NCBI GenBank assembly: GCA_938003545.1
Contig: CALKXY010000044.1
Span: 1-35,629, forward strand
Direction of reading: 5' to 3'
Source of the DNA: an uncultured Caulobacterales bacterium
Lineage (GTDB): Bacteria; Pseudomonadota; Alphaproteobacteria; Caulobacterales; Maricaulaceae
DNA length: 35,629 nt
Each line of letters starts with the position of its first letter. Position 1 is the first letter of the stretch. Shown here one piece after another: positions 8,128 through 15,814 of this stretch. A program made the translations under genes and the position numbers. The notes under the pieces were generated by a model. That model had not been told where the DNA came from. It saw only the letters and a program-made list of their open reading frames with translations, and ran no database searches.

Positions 8128-9108
8128 CTAGCGCATGAAATCACTTACGTTTTGAACAATTTCGTTCGGAATTTCTTCGGCCAGAAAATGTGCATTATTT
8201 TCGTAAATATGAATATTTTGATCGGGAATATTAAACGCGGCTTGTAACGTTGGGATTTGCCCGACTGTCAAAGTTTCATCTTTCGCGCCCCACATGACCA
8301 AAACGCGGCCTTTGAAATTAGGCCACCCCTGTTGTTTGGTTTCAAGCGCCGCAAAGAGGTCGTCATTCACAGTGGTGAAAAAGCTATAAAGCGCATCATC
8401 CGCACCTTCACGCATGGGACGGACATAGCCGTAACACTCATCTTCGCTCAGCTTATATTCGCCCTTAAGACCTAGGTCGCCAAATGTCTTATCGAGTATC
8501 GCAGCACTCGTCAGACTGGACGTATAGGCCTTCATCAGTTGCGTGGTGATGAAGCCCGCTTCCATATTCGGATGTTTAAATCCTGTCTCGCCCACGATGG
8601 TATTTAACACGACTAGGTTTTGAACAGCCTCGGGTTTTGCCGCTAACATTTCCCACGCCGTGAGCCCGCCCATGTCATGCATTAAAATGGAATATTCCGT
8701 CACGCCCCGCGCCGCGAGGAGAGCTTCAATGCGCCGCGCCTGTGCGGCAGGCGTATAATCCACGTCATCTCGACTTGGCTTTTGACTACTGCCATAGCCA
8801 AGTTGGTCCACGGTGATGACACGCATATTTTGCTGCAACGTTGGAATAATTTTACGGTACATCCAAGATGACGTTGGCACGCCATGTAACAAAACGATCG
8901 CAGGGCCAGTGCCATGGTCCGTGAAGGCTATATTTCCGCCTTCGGCCTCAAATAGTTTCTGTTGCGCACGGTGATCGGCATATTTCACAGGCGCGACATA
9001 TCGATCCGCCATGACCGCCGCGAGTTCGGTTGGCGCGTCTTTGGTTGCACATCCGCCCCACGCCAAAGCAAGACTCGTTGTGATCACGCCAATTAGTACA
9101 TGTTTCAT
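8128..9108 (-). CDS. Lipoprotein alpha/beta hydrolase with Asp nucleophile
   Basis: An alpha/beta hydrolase of the haloalkane dehalogenase / epoxide hydrolase branch. From the ATG at 9108 the protein starts MKHVLIGVITTSLALAWGGC, a lipoprotein-type signal with Cys20, although the Trp at -3 is unusual for a lipobox. The mature part has the oxyanion segment HGVPTSSWMYRK, the nucleophile elbow HDMGG (Asp rather than Ser), the acid in MWGAKDETL and the base His in NNAHFLAEEIP. HGxPTSS plus Asp points to dehalogenase- or epoxide-hydrolase-like chemistry; the substrate is unknown. The open frame extends nine codons further (to 9135) but the signal peptide sets the start. It is on the same strand as the GST-like gene upstream, with a 75-bp gap. 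Confidence 0.8.
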   Translation of the reverse strand: MKHVLIGVITTSLALAWGGCATKDAPTELAAVMADRYVAPVKYADHRAQQKLFEAEGGNIAFTDHGTGPAIVLLHGVPTSSWMYRKIIPTLQQNMRVITVDQLGYGSSQKPSRDDVDYTPAAQARRIEALLAARGVTEYSILMHDMGGLTAWEMLAAKPEAVQNLVVLNTIVGETGFKHPNMEAGFITTQLMKAYTSSLTSAAILDKTFGDLGLKGEYKLSEDECYGYVRPMREGADDALYSFFTTVNDDLFAALETKQQGWPNFKGRVLVMWGAKDETLTVGQIPTLQAAFNIPDQNIHIYENNAHFLAEEIPNEIVQNVSDFMR

Positions 9109-9183
9109 CGCCTGAACCCCATTTACGCATCTCAATGCATCAGTCTACTAAATGAGGGAATTGAACCAAAAATCCAAGTAAAG

Positions 9184-9885
9184 CTAATCAAAGGCGCGTG
9201 AGTCCACTCGATCAATATAAGCCATCAACTTAGGTGAGCTTTGAATATATTGGCTGATTGGTGTTGGAAACATCTCGCTCCGCGCATTCACGAGGAAGGC
9301 ATAAGCCGTTGCATCAATCTCGCGCGGGATACCATCCAGCAGAAAGTCTTTATCTCCCAGCTGGTCTTCCACCGCTTTCAAATCAGCCAACCCCATCGCA
9401 TAAATTTCTTCGGCACTGTGCTTGCCAATACCATGCGCCATCGCATTCTTTTCCATCTGTTTGAACATGGGTTTAACGATAAACCCTCGCAGAGGCTTTG
9501 GAATCATACCGAACCATGTGTCGGTTAAAAGCTGCCTGTGTTCAGGACGAACCCACCTCGGGTAAATCATGGCGGCCCAATAAAACCGCTCCGCAAACAT
9601 GACATTGAAAACATGGGTGATAGCTTTACCTGACGCATCGAGATCTTCCCCGAGCGGATCGCCCTGCGTTGCTTTCAGATGCGCAATAATAAGTTCGCTG
9701 TCCCCGATGGCTTGGCCTTTATCGACAATATATGGCATTTTCTTTTTGGGCGCTTTGCGCGGGTCCATAATTTCGGTTGTCTCATGCGGGATATTCGCAA
9801 GGTTCAGATATGTCATGAGTTTCAAGCAAAACGGGCTGGCGTCGCGTAAGCCAAATTGCGGTGTAAATTTATAAAATTCGATCAT
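9184..9885 (-). CDS. Glutathione S-transferase-like protein (Fax/metaxin type)
   Basis: A 233-residue protein with a thioredoxin-like N-terminus (IEFYKFTPQFGLRDASPFCLKLMTYLNL, about 2-30; KKMPYIVDKG with the cis-Pro, about 49-58; IGDSELIIAHL with the ES/DS glutathione-contact pair) and an all-helical C-terminal domain. The C-terminal segment FLLDGIPREIDATAYAFL resembles the failed-axon-connections / metaxin group of GST proteins. A detoxification role is plausible but no substrate is evident. It is divergent from a WYL regulator at 9954, with a palindromic element between the two genes, so it is the likely regulated target. Confidence 0.8.
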   Translation of the reverse strand: MIEFYKFTPQFGLRDASPFCLKLMTYLNLANIPHETTEIMDPRKAPKKKMPYIVDKGQAIGDSELIIAHLKATQGDPLGEDLDASGKAITHVFNVMFAERFYWAAMIYPRWVRPEHRQLLTDTWFGMIPKPLRGFIVKPMFKQMEKNAMAHGIGKHSAEEIYAMGLADLKAVEDQLGDKDFLLDGIPREIDATAYAFLVNARSEMFPTPISQYIQSSPKLMAYIDRVDSRAFD

Positions 9886-9919
9886 TAAAAATCCCCTATT
9901 CAGTCTCTCCTAACACAGC

Positions 9920-9941
9920 CATACTGACAGCAGTATGTCAG
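9920..9941. promoter_or_regulatory. Nested inverted repeats between GST-like gene and YafY regulator
   Basis: CATACTG-ACAG-CAGTATG (9920-9937) is a perfect 7-bp inverted repeat, and CTGACA-GCAGTA-TGTCAG (9924-9941) a perfect 6-bp one. They lie 35 bp from the GST-like start and run into the AGGAG SD (9940-9944) of the regulator. The location fits an operator for the adjacent regulator controlling both divergent genes; binding is inferred, not shown. Confidence 0.6.
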
Positions 9942-9953
9942 GAGTGATGCACG

Positions 9954-10661
9954 ATGAAAAAAACGGAACGCTTGTTTAATTTAATAGAGCAGCTGCGAGG
10001 GTCGCCCCGTCCTTTGACCGCTGCGAGCTTGGCGCGGGAATTAGGTGTGTCTGAGCGGACAATATATAGGGACACCAAATTATTGATCGCTCAGGGGCTC
10101 CCGATTATGGGCGAGGCAGGCGTTGGGTATATGCTCGCGCCGCATTTTGATGCCCCGCCACTGCAATTTACAGCCGACGAACTGGACATCCTGTCCATCG
10201 GCTTGCGCATTGCGTTCAGAGAGGGCGACCAGCCCATGCGGCGCGCTGCCGAAACAGCTTTTGCGAAAATCCGTGAGGGTCTTAAAGACAAAGCCGCTCT
10301 AGATTCAATCGACATCTACGCACCTAGCGGCGCAGCCATCCCAGGCTCCAATATCATTTCGTCCATACGCATAGCCATTCGCAACAAATCCATCATCCGT
10401 TTTGATTACCTAAGCCTTGCCGGGAAAAAAACGCATCGCGAGATAAAGCCAATCGCACTTTTGTTCTTCCAAGAGGCCAGACTTGTGGCTGGATTTTGCA
10501 CATTGCGACAGGATTTCAGGAGCTTTCGCTTGGACCGTATTGAAAATTTTCAAGAAATGGAAAGACGCTTTACGAGTGAGCACTATGCGCTTCGCAAGTC
10601 TTATTTTGACAAGGTGAAAGCCGACATGCTGATATATCAGCAATCTTCCCATCTGAATTAA
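9954..10661 (+). CDS. YafY-type HTH/WYL transcriptional regulator
   Basis: A 235-residue regulator with an N-terminal HTH_11 winged helix (about 1-60, LTAASLARELGVSERTIYRDTKLL, then GLPIMGEAGVGYML) and a WYL-type domain (about 140-215, with IRFDYLSLAGKKTHREIKPIALLFFQEARLVAGFCTLR and FRSFRLDRI). WYL domains sense ligands; here the W/Y of the motif are replaced (the LFFQEARLVAGFC segment), which is common in YafY proteins. An AGGAG SD precedes the ATG by nine bases. It is divergent from a GST-like gene and has a palindrome overlapping its SD, so auto- and cross-regulation of the pair is likely. Confidence 0.85.
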   Translation: MKKTERLFNLIEQLRGSPRPLTAASLARELGVSERTIYRDTKLLIAQGLPIMGEAGVGYMLAPHFDAPPLQFTADELDILSIGLRIAFREGDQPMRRAAETAFAKIREGLKDKAALDSIDIYAPSGAAIPGSNIISSIRIAIRNKSIIRFDYLSLAGKKTHREIKPIALLFFQEARLVAGFCTLRQDFRSFRLDRIENFQEMERRFTSEHYALRKSYFDKVKADMLIYQQSSHLN

Positions 10662-10724
10662 GACGCTTGTCACTCCTAGTTATTCTCGTGTAGACGCCGC
10701 CGATAGAATTCAAGGAGCCACAAA

Positions 10725-11501
10725 ATGGCCTATGACAATATTGAAGTGACACGTGACGGTGCCGTTGCGACGATCCAACTGGATCGCCCCAAGGCACTTA
10801 ACGCGTTGAACGTCGCCATGATGAAGGAAGTCGCCAAGGCCCTGACCAAGCTAGAGGCGGATGACGCCATTGGCTGTGTTATCCTGACGGGTCATGACAA
10901 AGCCTTTGCGGCTGGCGCGGATATTAAAGAAATGATGGAGGACGAATATCTGAACCTCTATAAAAATGATAAATTTGAGCAATTCCACTGCGCGCCGGCA
11001 CGGTTCCGTAAGCCAATCATCGCGGCCGTCTCAGGCTATGCGCTGGGCGGCGGCTGTGAAATCGCCATGATGTGTGATTTTATCATTGCGGCAGACACGG
11101 CAAAGTTCGGTCAACCTGAAATCAATCTAGGCGTTATGCCGGGCATGGGCGGGACGCAGCGTATGCTCCGCGCCGTCGGCAAATCCAAAGCGATGGACCT
11201 GTGCCTGACAGGCCGCATGATGGACGCCGAAGAAGCCGAACGCGCGGGCCTCGTCTCGCGTATTGTGCCGCTGGATAAGCTCATGGAAACGGCAAAAGAC
11301 GCTGCAGCCAAAATCGCAAGCCAGAGCCAGCCTATTGCAATGATGACCAAAGAAACCATCAATGCCGGATTTGAGATGGGTCTGGAGCAAGGCATCCGCC
11401 TCGAACGTCGAACATTCATGTCTATGTTTACAACACATGATCAAAAAGAAGGCATGGCCGCCTTTGCCGAGAAACGGAAACCTCACTTTAAAAACAGATA
11501 G
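10725..11501 (+). CDS. Short-chain enoyl-CoA hydratase
   Basis: Crotonase-family enzyme hydrating trans-2-enoyl-CoA to 3-hydroxyacyl-CoA in beta-oxidation. The 258 residues contain the oxyanion hole regions (FAAGADIKEM and GYALGGGCEIAM) and the two catalytic glutamates at 112 (GGCEIA) and 132 (GQPEINLGVMPGMGGTQ), 20 residues apart as in rat mitochondrial hydratase Glu144/Glu164. So hydratase rather than isomerase activity is expected. AAGGAG lies eight bases before the ATG. The gene precedes the aminotransferase by 35 bp and lies two genes from rpsT-dnaA, a neighbourhood familiar from Caulobacter relatives. Confidence 0.93.
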   Translation: MAYDNIEVTRDGAVATIQLDRPKALNALNVAMMKEVAKALTKLEADDAIGCVILTGHDKAFAAGADIKEMMEDEYLNLYKNDKFEQFHCAPARFRKPIIAAVSGYALGGGCEIAMMCDFIIAADTAKFGQPEINLGVMPGMGGTQRMLRAVGKSKAMDLCLTGRMMDAEEAERAGLVSRIVPLDKLMETAKDAAAKIASQSQPIAMMTKETINAGFEMGLEQGIRLERRTFMSMFTTHDQKEGMAAFAEKRKPHFKNR

Positions 11502-11536
11502 GTCGGGGTGGCATCTAACCTCCCCCGCGCGAGATC

Positions 11537-12739
11537 ATGAATTTAGAACACCTATTGGCTAGCAGGTCCTCGCGTATGAAGGCGTCCGAAATTCGGGAGC
11601 TGCTGAAATTATTGGATCGACCAGACATAATTTCATTCGCGGGTGGAATACCAGATCCTGACCTCTTTCCCGATCGCGCCTTTGAAGCCGCCTATCAAAA
11701 GGTCTTCAGCACGGATCTAAAAGATGCCGCTCTGCAATATTCAGTCAGTGAAGGTTATGCGCCACTGCGTGAGTGGCTGGCCCAATATATGGGGAAGTTA
11801 GGCGTCGCGTGCGATAGAGATAATATTCTGATCACATCAGGGTCGCAGCAGGCGCTCAACTATCTCGGAAAACTATTTTTATCCCCGAATGATACGGCTT
11901 TATTGCAATGGCCAACTTATCTCGGGGCGTTGGGTGCGTTTAACGCCTATGAGCCTGTTTTCGATGCGTTCAAAATCGGAAGCAATCGAGAGATATCCTC
12001 CTATGCAGAACAAGCGGAAAAGGCCGGGGGCACCGTAAAGTTCGCTTATATGTCGGTCGATTTTGCAAACCCCACGGGTCATACTATGTCCGAATATGAG
12101 CGCGAACAAACGCTCGACTTTGCCGAAGCCTTAGACATCGCGATATTGGAAGATGCGGCCTATCAGGGGCTGCGATATGACGGCGATGACATCCCGCCCA
12201 TTCTCGCCCTCGAGCTGCGCCGCAACCCAGATATAAATTCTGCAAAGACAATCTATTGTGGCAGCTTTTCAAAGACCTTGGCGCCAGGTCTACGTATGGG
12301 CTGGGTCTGCGCCTCTAAAGATATCATATCCAAGCTCGTTTTGATGAAACAAGCCTCAGACCTGCATTCCTCAACGATCAACCAAATTGTCGTCGCGGAA
12401 GTCGTGTCAGATGGGTTCGAGAGTCATGTTGAGACGCTGCGCAAAACATATCGCAAACGCCGCGATTGCATGTTGGCGGCTTTAGAGCAGCATATGCCTG
12501 CGGGCGTTAGCTGGGACACGCCAGAGGGCGGAATGTTCATCTGGTTGAAACTGCCTGAAGGCGCAAATGGCGCTGATCTACTCGCTGAGTCTTTGAAGAC
12601 GCACAAAGTAGCCTTTGTGCCTGGGTCTGCGTTTTTCCCGGACGGTTCAGGAAAGAACACAATACGACTTAGTTTTTCCACATCCTCAGAGGCCAATATC
12701 CGCGAGGGCATTATGCGTCTTGGGCAATTGCTGCGCTAG
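11537..12739 (+). CDS. PLP-dependent aminotransferase, class I/II (2-aminoadipate transaminase-like)
   Basis: A 400-residue fold-type I aminotransferase. It has IISFAGGIPDPDLFPD, the cofactor-contact segment ITSGSQQALNYLGKLFL, DFANPTGHTMS, the Asp of EDAAYQGLRYDG (D206), the Schiff-base lysine K246 in GSFSKTLAPGLRMGW, and the substrate-carboxylate Arg in NTIRLSFSTS. FAGGxPxxxxFP and the short N-terminus place it with the LysN / MocR-like aminotransferases that lack the DNA-binding domain; 2-aminoadipate or aromatic/branched-chain substrates are possible. It follows the enoyl-CoA hydratase by 35 bp without a terminator, so the two may be co-transcribed. The exact substrate cannot be read from sequence. 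Confidence 0.85.
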   Translation: MNLEHLLASRSSRMKASEIRELLKLLDRPDIISFAGGIPDPDLFPDRAFEAAYQKVFSTDLKDAALQYSVSEGYAPLREWLAQYMGKLGVACDRDNILITSGSQQALNYLGKLFLSPNDTALLQWPTYLGALGAFNAYEPVFDAFKIGSNREISSYAEQAEKAGGTVKFAYMSVDFANPTGHTMSEYEREQTLDFAEALDIAILEDAAYQGLRYDGDDIPPILALELRRNPDINSAKTIYCGSFSKTLAPGLRMGWVCASKDIISKLVLMKQASDLHSSTINQIVVAEVVSDGFESHVETLRKTYRKRRDCMLAALEQHMPAGVSWDTPEGGMFIWLKLPEGANGADLLAESLKTHKVAFVPGSAFFPDGSGKNTIRLSFSTSSEANIREGIMRLGQLLR

Positions 12740-12855
12740 AGCAGGCGACGATGCCTAGTTTAGACTTAGAGCTCTGATGCGGGACTGAACTGTCTTCGCC
12801 GCAGCCTATTGACGAGGCCTGCCACTTCCTCTAAGTGCCCAGCAGATTTTGACAC

Positions 12856-12884
12856 AGCCCGCGTCAACCACGCGGGCTTTGTGT
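12856..12884 (+). terminator. GC-rich hairpin between aminotransferase and rpsT
   Basis: AGCCCGCG (12856-12863) and CGCGGGCT (12871-12878) form a perfect 8-bp stem with a seven-base loop, followed by the weak tract TTGTGT. It is 117 bp after the aminotransferase stop and 57 bp before the rpsT start, suited to terminating the upstream unit. The poor T-run lowers confidence. Confidence 0.5.
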
Positions 12885-12934
12885 ATTGATAGATAAGCCT
12901 GTTATCAGGCCTGACCGACTAGAAAGTGTAACAC

Positions 12935-13198
12935 ATGGCAAATACGTCCTCCGCCAAGAAAAACGTTCGTAAGATGGCCCGTAAGACAGCCGTCAACAAA
13001 GCCCGTCGCTCCTCTGTGCGTACATTCCTGCGCCGCGTCGAAGAAGCCATTACAGCGGGTGACAAGACAGCCGCGACTGACGCGCTAAAGCAAGCCGAGC
13101 CGGCTCTCATGCGCGCTGTGTCTAAAGGCGTCTTCCACAAGAACACAGCCAGCCGCAAAATCTCGCGCCTAAGCAAGCGTGTTAAAGCTATCGCATAA
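12935..13198 (+). CDS. rpsT: 30S ribosomal protein S20
   Basis: S20 binds 16S rRNA during early 30S assembly. The 87-residue, lysine/arginine-rich protein starts [20 protein letters not shown], has the helical-bundle core ([21 protein letters not shown]) and ends [21 protein letters not shown], all standard for the family. A perfect terminator follows. It is the gene upstream of dnaA, an arrangement shared with Caulobacter and many alphaproteobacteria, but transcription ends between the two. Confidence 0.97.
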   Translation: MANTSSAKKNVRKMARKTAVNKARRSSVRTFLRRVEEAITAGDKTAATDALKQAEPALMRAVSKGVFHKNTASRKISRLSKRVKAIA

Positions 13199-13221
13199 GC
13201 GGTCTTGCACATAGATTTATA

Positions 13222-13249
13222 AAGACCGGCCTGAGGGCCGGTTTTTTTA
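13222..13249 (+). terminator. Rho-independent terminator after rpsT
   Basis: ACCGGCC (13225-13231) pairs with GGCCGGT (13236-13242) around a four-base TGAG loop, followed by a run of T ending at 13248. It ends the rpsT transcript and isolates the dnaA regulatory region. Confidence 0.92.
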
Positions 13250-13762
13250 TGTCTCGAATTAAGAGACTCTCACATGAGAATAAGCTGAAGTGCAGACGAC
13301 AGACTCCGGAGACACCTTCAAGCGAATTTCTTATTCGCCTCCCTTCCCGCTAAGCCTATGTGAAAACCCGTCACCAATACGGCAAGACGGATGCCTTAAT
13401 CTGCCAAAACGTCGCACCCTGTGAGTCAAGAAATTTTATCGTTAAATTTTAACATTTATTTTCACAAGAAAAATGGTTGCGATTCAATGCTCTTTTTGAG
13501 TCAAGAATAGAATCGGCTCCGAATCGAATTTTCTCACGTTGACGCTGCGAAATTTCACTGGTTAATAAGGGTCAGTGATTGAGACCGCGGGGGCGGGGTC
13601 ATCATTTCGGGGACGTCCCGACAAGGTCTGCGCAAACGCTGCTACCCTGTCAGGATTCCAGATATATTATTAGGTTTCAAGGGCTTGACCGTTTTCAGGC
13701 CGCAGGTTTCGTGCGGCCTTGAAACACCTCCTCGGCGAGGCAAGTTCGAATGGGGATAACAC
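13250..13762 (+). promoter_or_regulatory. dnaA regulatory region with GANTC cluster and AT-rich tract; possible origin
   Basis: No gene is seen in these 513 bp. Eight GANTC sites (the CcrM methylation motif) start at 13265, 13302, 13423, 13481, 13498, 13510, 13521 and 13654; about two would be expected by chance. GAGTCAAGAA is repeated exactly at 13423 and 13498, and GAATCG at 13510 and 13521. An AT-rich tract runs from about 13431 to 13476 and includes GTTAAA-T-TTTAAC. Near-matches (8 of 9) to the DnaA box TTWTNCACA are ATTTTCACA at about 13457 and the reverse form TGTGAAAAC at 13359. The features fit a dnaA promoter under CcrM control and could fit an origin, but in Caulobacter oriC lies near hemE rather than beside dnaA, so the origin reading is open. 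Confidence 0.6.
13692..13724 (+). promoter_or_regulatory. Hairpin in the dnaA leader
   Basis: GGCCGCA (13698-13704) and TGCGGCC (13712-13718) form a perfect 7-bp stem, extended by a weaker outer stem (13692-13697 with 13719-13724), with a seven-base loop. It ends 38 bp before the dnaA ATG. With no T-run it does not look like a terminator. A control element in the mRNA leader is possible, as the Caulobacter dnaA 5' leader is known to affect translation. Confidence 0.4.
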
Positions 13763-15274
13763 ATGGGCAAAGTTGCAGAAAATATGACAACAGCAAAGAC
13801 GCCCGATCTGTATACTGGTGAACCACCGCTTCAATCTGCGCATAATACGTGGAAGCAAGTGAAGACAGATTTGGCCTATGCGCTGGGTCCAAATGTTCAC
13901 CGCTCTTGGACAGGCCGTTTGCACATCACCCAAGCGGATGAGAGCGTTGTGACCCTCTCTGCGCCCACGCGTTTCATCGCGTCGAAAATCGAAACACAAT
14001 TTGCGGACACTGTACGCCGTTTATGGGACAAGCATGATCAAGTGGATCCACCACGCCGCCTTGTCTTTGCCGCGAACCCATCCGCCGTTCGTCCCTCCGC
14101 TGTAATACCTGGACCCAAACCCTCAACGGACCGCCCATCACTCGCCTCAAATCACACAGCCGCTGCGAACACGCATAGCGCGCCGCAAACCGATACAGCA
14201 GCCCAATCGAATACAGGCGAAAGCCCGCGCGACCGCTTTACGTTTGAAAACTTTGTTGTTGGTGCCTCCAACGAACTCGCGATGGCCGTAGCGCGCCAAA
14301 TCGCCAGCCAATGCGGCGCAGGGCGTGCACCTCAATATAATCCAATCGTCATTCATGGCTCAAATGGTATGGGCAAAACCCATTTGCTCTATGCGATTGA
14401 AACAGCCATCCGCGATACGCATCCTGAAAAACGTATGCGCTTTATTTCCGCCGAGGATTTCGTCTCGACATTTGTCGCCAGTGTGCGCGGTCAAGGCCGC
14501 GAGGGCATGGCTGCCTTTAAGGCGAGCTTACGCGACGTTGACTTGCTCGTGATTGATGATGCGCATTTCATCGCAGATAAGCCCGGCAGCCAAGAAGAAC
14601 TACTGCATACGCTCGTCAGCCTCGTGGATAGCGGCAAACAAATCTTAATCGCCGCAGATCGCCACCCCGACAAAATCGAGAAAGCATCAGAACGCCTCAA
14701 GAGCTACATGTCTTCTGGTTTGGTCTGTAAGATCGGCGCAGCAGATTATGAGCTACGTCTGCGTATCCTCGACCGCCTCATCGCGCGTCGCCGCTCCGGC
14801 GGGCATCTTGATCTCGCGATTCCGCAAAATGCACGTGATCATCTCGCCGCACGTATGAATGCGACGCCGCGTGATCTTGAAGGTGCCTTTAATCAGATCG
14901 TCGCGCAGAGCGAATTTCTTGGCACATCCATTACACTCGAAAGCGTACAAGAGACATTATCTGACTCCCGCTATATGATGGGACAGCGCCTAACGGTGGA
15001 CCGCATTCAACGCGCCGTATGCGAAGTGTTCTCTGTCACACCAACCGATATGGTCAGCAAACGCCGCGCCCGCATCATTGCACGTCCACGCCAAGTTGCC
15101 ATGTATCTGTGTAAGAAACTGACGAAACGGTCCTTGCCCGATATTGGACGACGCTTTGGTGGACGTGATCACACGACGGTTATGCATGCTGTCAAACGCA
15201 TCGACCAACTCCGCGCGGATGATCCGAGTTTCAACGCCCAAATCGAAGCCGTTGAAACCTTGTTGAAGACTTAA
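13763..15274 (+). CDS. dnaA: Chromosomal replication initiator DnaA
   Basis: AAA+ initiator that opens the origin and loads helicase. Of 503 residues, about 25-95 form domain I, about 100-160 a Pro/Ala/Thr-rich linker, about 160-375 the AAA+ domain and the end the DNA-binding domain IV. Walker A is GSNGMGKT (199-206), Walker B VIDDAHF (D265/D266), sensor 1 IAADRHP and sensor 2 TPRDLEG. Domain IV has RRARIIARPRQVAMYLCKKLT and the signature RDHTTVMHAVKRI. Two oddities: the usual DDIQF is DDAHF, and the position of the arginine finger (E. coli R285, in DRLKSR) is Tyr315 here (ERLKSYMSSGL), while Arg311 (E. coli R281) is kept. The ATG at 13763 follows GGGGA; a second ATG at 13784 is less likely. 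Identity is secure. Confidence 0.97.
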   Translation: MGKVAENMTTAKTPDLYTGEPPLQSAHNTWKQVKTDLAYALGPNVHRSWTGRLHITQADESVVTLSAPTRFIASKIETQFADTVRRLWDKHDQVDPPRRLVFAANPSAVRPSAVIPGPKPSTDRPSLASNHTAAANTHSAPQTDTAAQSNTGESPRDRFTFENFVVGASNELAMAVARQIASQCGAGRAPQYNPIVIHGSNGMGKTHLLYAIETAIRDTHPEKRMRFISAEDFVSTFVASVRGQGREGMAAFKASLRDVDLLVIDDAHFIADKPGSQEELLHTLVSLVDSGKQILIAADRHPDKIEKASERLKSYMSSGLVCKIGAADYELRLRILDRLIARRRSGGHLDLAIPQNARDHLAARMNATPRDLEGAFNQIVAQSEFLGTSITLESVQETLSDSRYMMGQRLTVDRIQRAVCEVFSVTPTDMVSKRRARIIARPRQVAMYLCKKLTKRSLPDIGRRFGGRDHTTVMHAVKRIDQLRADDPSFNAQIEAVETLLKT

Positions 15275-15289
15275 GCCCTAAACTTAAAC

Positions 15290-15478
15290 CTATAGCGCAC
15301 CGTTACGATATAAGTGCTTCACCGCCTCACTGAGTTGAGGCGGTAAGCATTCAAGGAAGTCGACCTTCCCATCAGGAAAACTCCAACACCCCGCTTCCGG
15401 ATCGGTCAGACGCCGTAAGAGAAGACAACGTCCTCCTTTCATCAAAGACCGCAGCACCGCACCCAACACGCGGGGCAT
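15290..15478 (-). pseudogene. Truncated Nudix hydrolase remnant
   Basis: A 62-residue reading frame with a Nudix start: GGRCLLLRRLTDPEAGCWSFPDGKVDFLECL. This matches the strand before the Nudix box and the first half of the box, GxxxxxE (GKVDFLE). The catalytic REUxEE half is missing: the aligned residues are EAVKHL. The frame ends soon after and lies 15 bp from the dnaA stop, so the rest of the about 130-residue domain is gone. An AGGA sequence six bases before the ATG means it could still be translated. It is most likely a decaying gene cut at the dnaA end; a functional small protein is less likely. Confidence 0.55.
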
Positions 15479-15564
15479 TTTAGGTCCTATTCTTCACGTT
15501 AGTTACAGCCGTCGTTTCAGATTGAGCTAACAGACGATATTTGAACACTCAAGCATAGGCTCTA

Positions 15565-15695
15565 AAGCAAAAAGCCTGGCTCCATTACTGGAGCCAGGCT
15601 TAATCATGTTGAAACGGGGCGCAGTTGTCCAACATGACTGTTTCCGTCCCACAAGGCGGATTAAAAGTTACATATACTATCAAGATGAACTCAAA
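15565..15695 (-). ncRNA. Candidate small RNA ending in a strong terminator
   Basis: On the minus strand, stem TCATGTTG/CAACATGA (8 bp, 15604-15611 with 15630-15637) is followed by a perfect 10-12 bp hairpin (15572-15583 with 15590-15601) and five T (15573 down to 15569). The terminator has no coding gene feeding it: the MarR-like gene reads the other way and the Nudix remnant starts downstream of it. A short structured RNA starting somewhere above 15645 would explain it. The 5' end, promoter and family are unknown; I found no match to 6S, tmRNA, SRP or RNase P RNA. Confidence 0.35.
15567..15601 (-). terminator. Perfect hairpin terminator, minus strand
   Basis: AAGCCTGGCTCC and GGAGCCAGGCTT (12 bp, 15572-15583 and 15590-15601) enclose a six-base loop. 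Reading on the minus strand, five T follow. The plus side lacks a T-run (TTAATC), so it is directional towards lower coordinates and does not serve dnaA well. Confidence 0.75.
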
Positions 15696-15814
15696 ATGAA
15701 TAACTGTTGTGCAACTCTATACTTATGACTATATTTTCTGAACATACGCATCACGAATACCCAATTGACTTTGGTTTGATTGGGTGTGTCTTCACTGGCG
15801 CATGAACATGAGAG

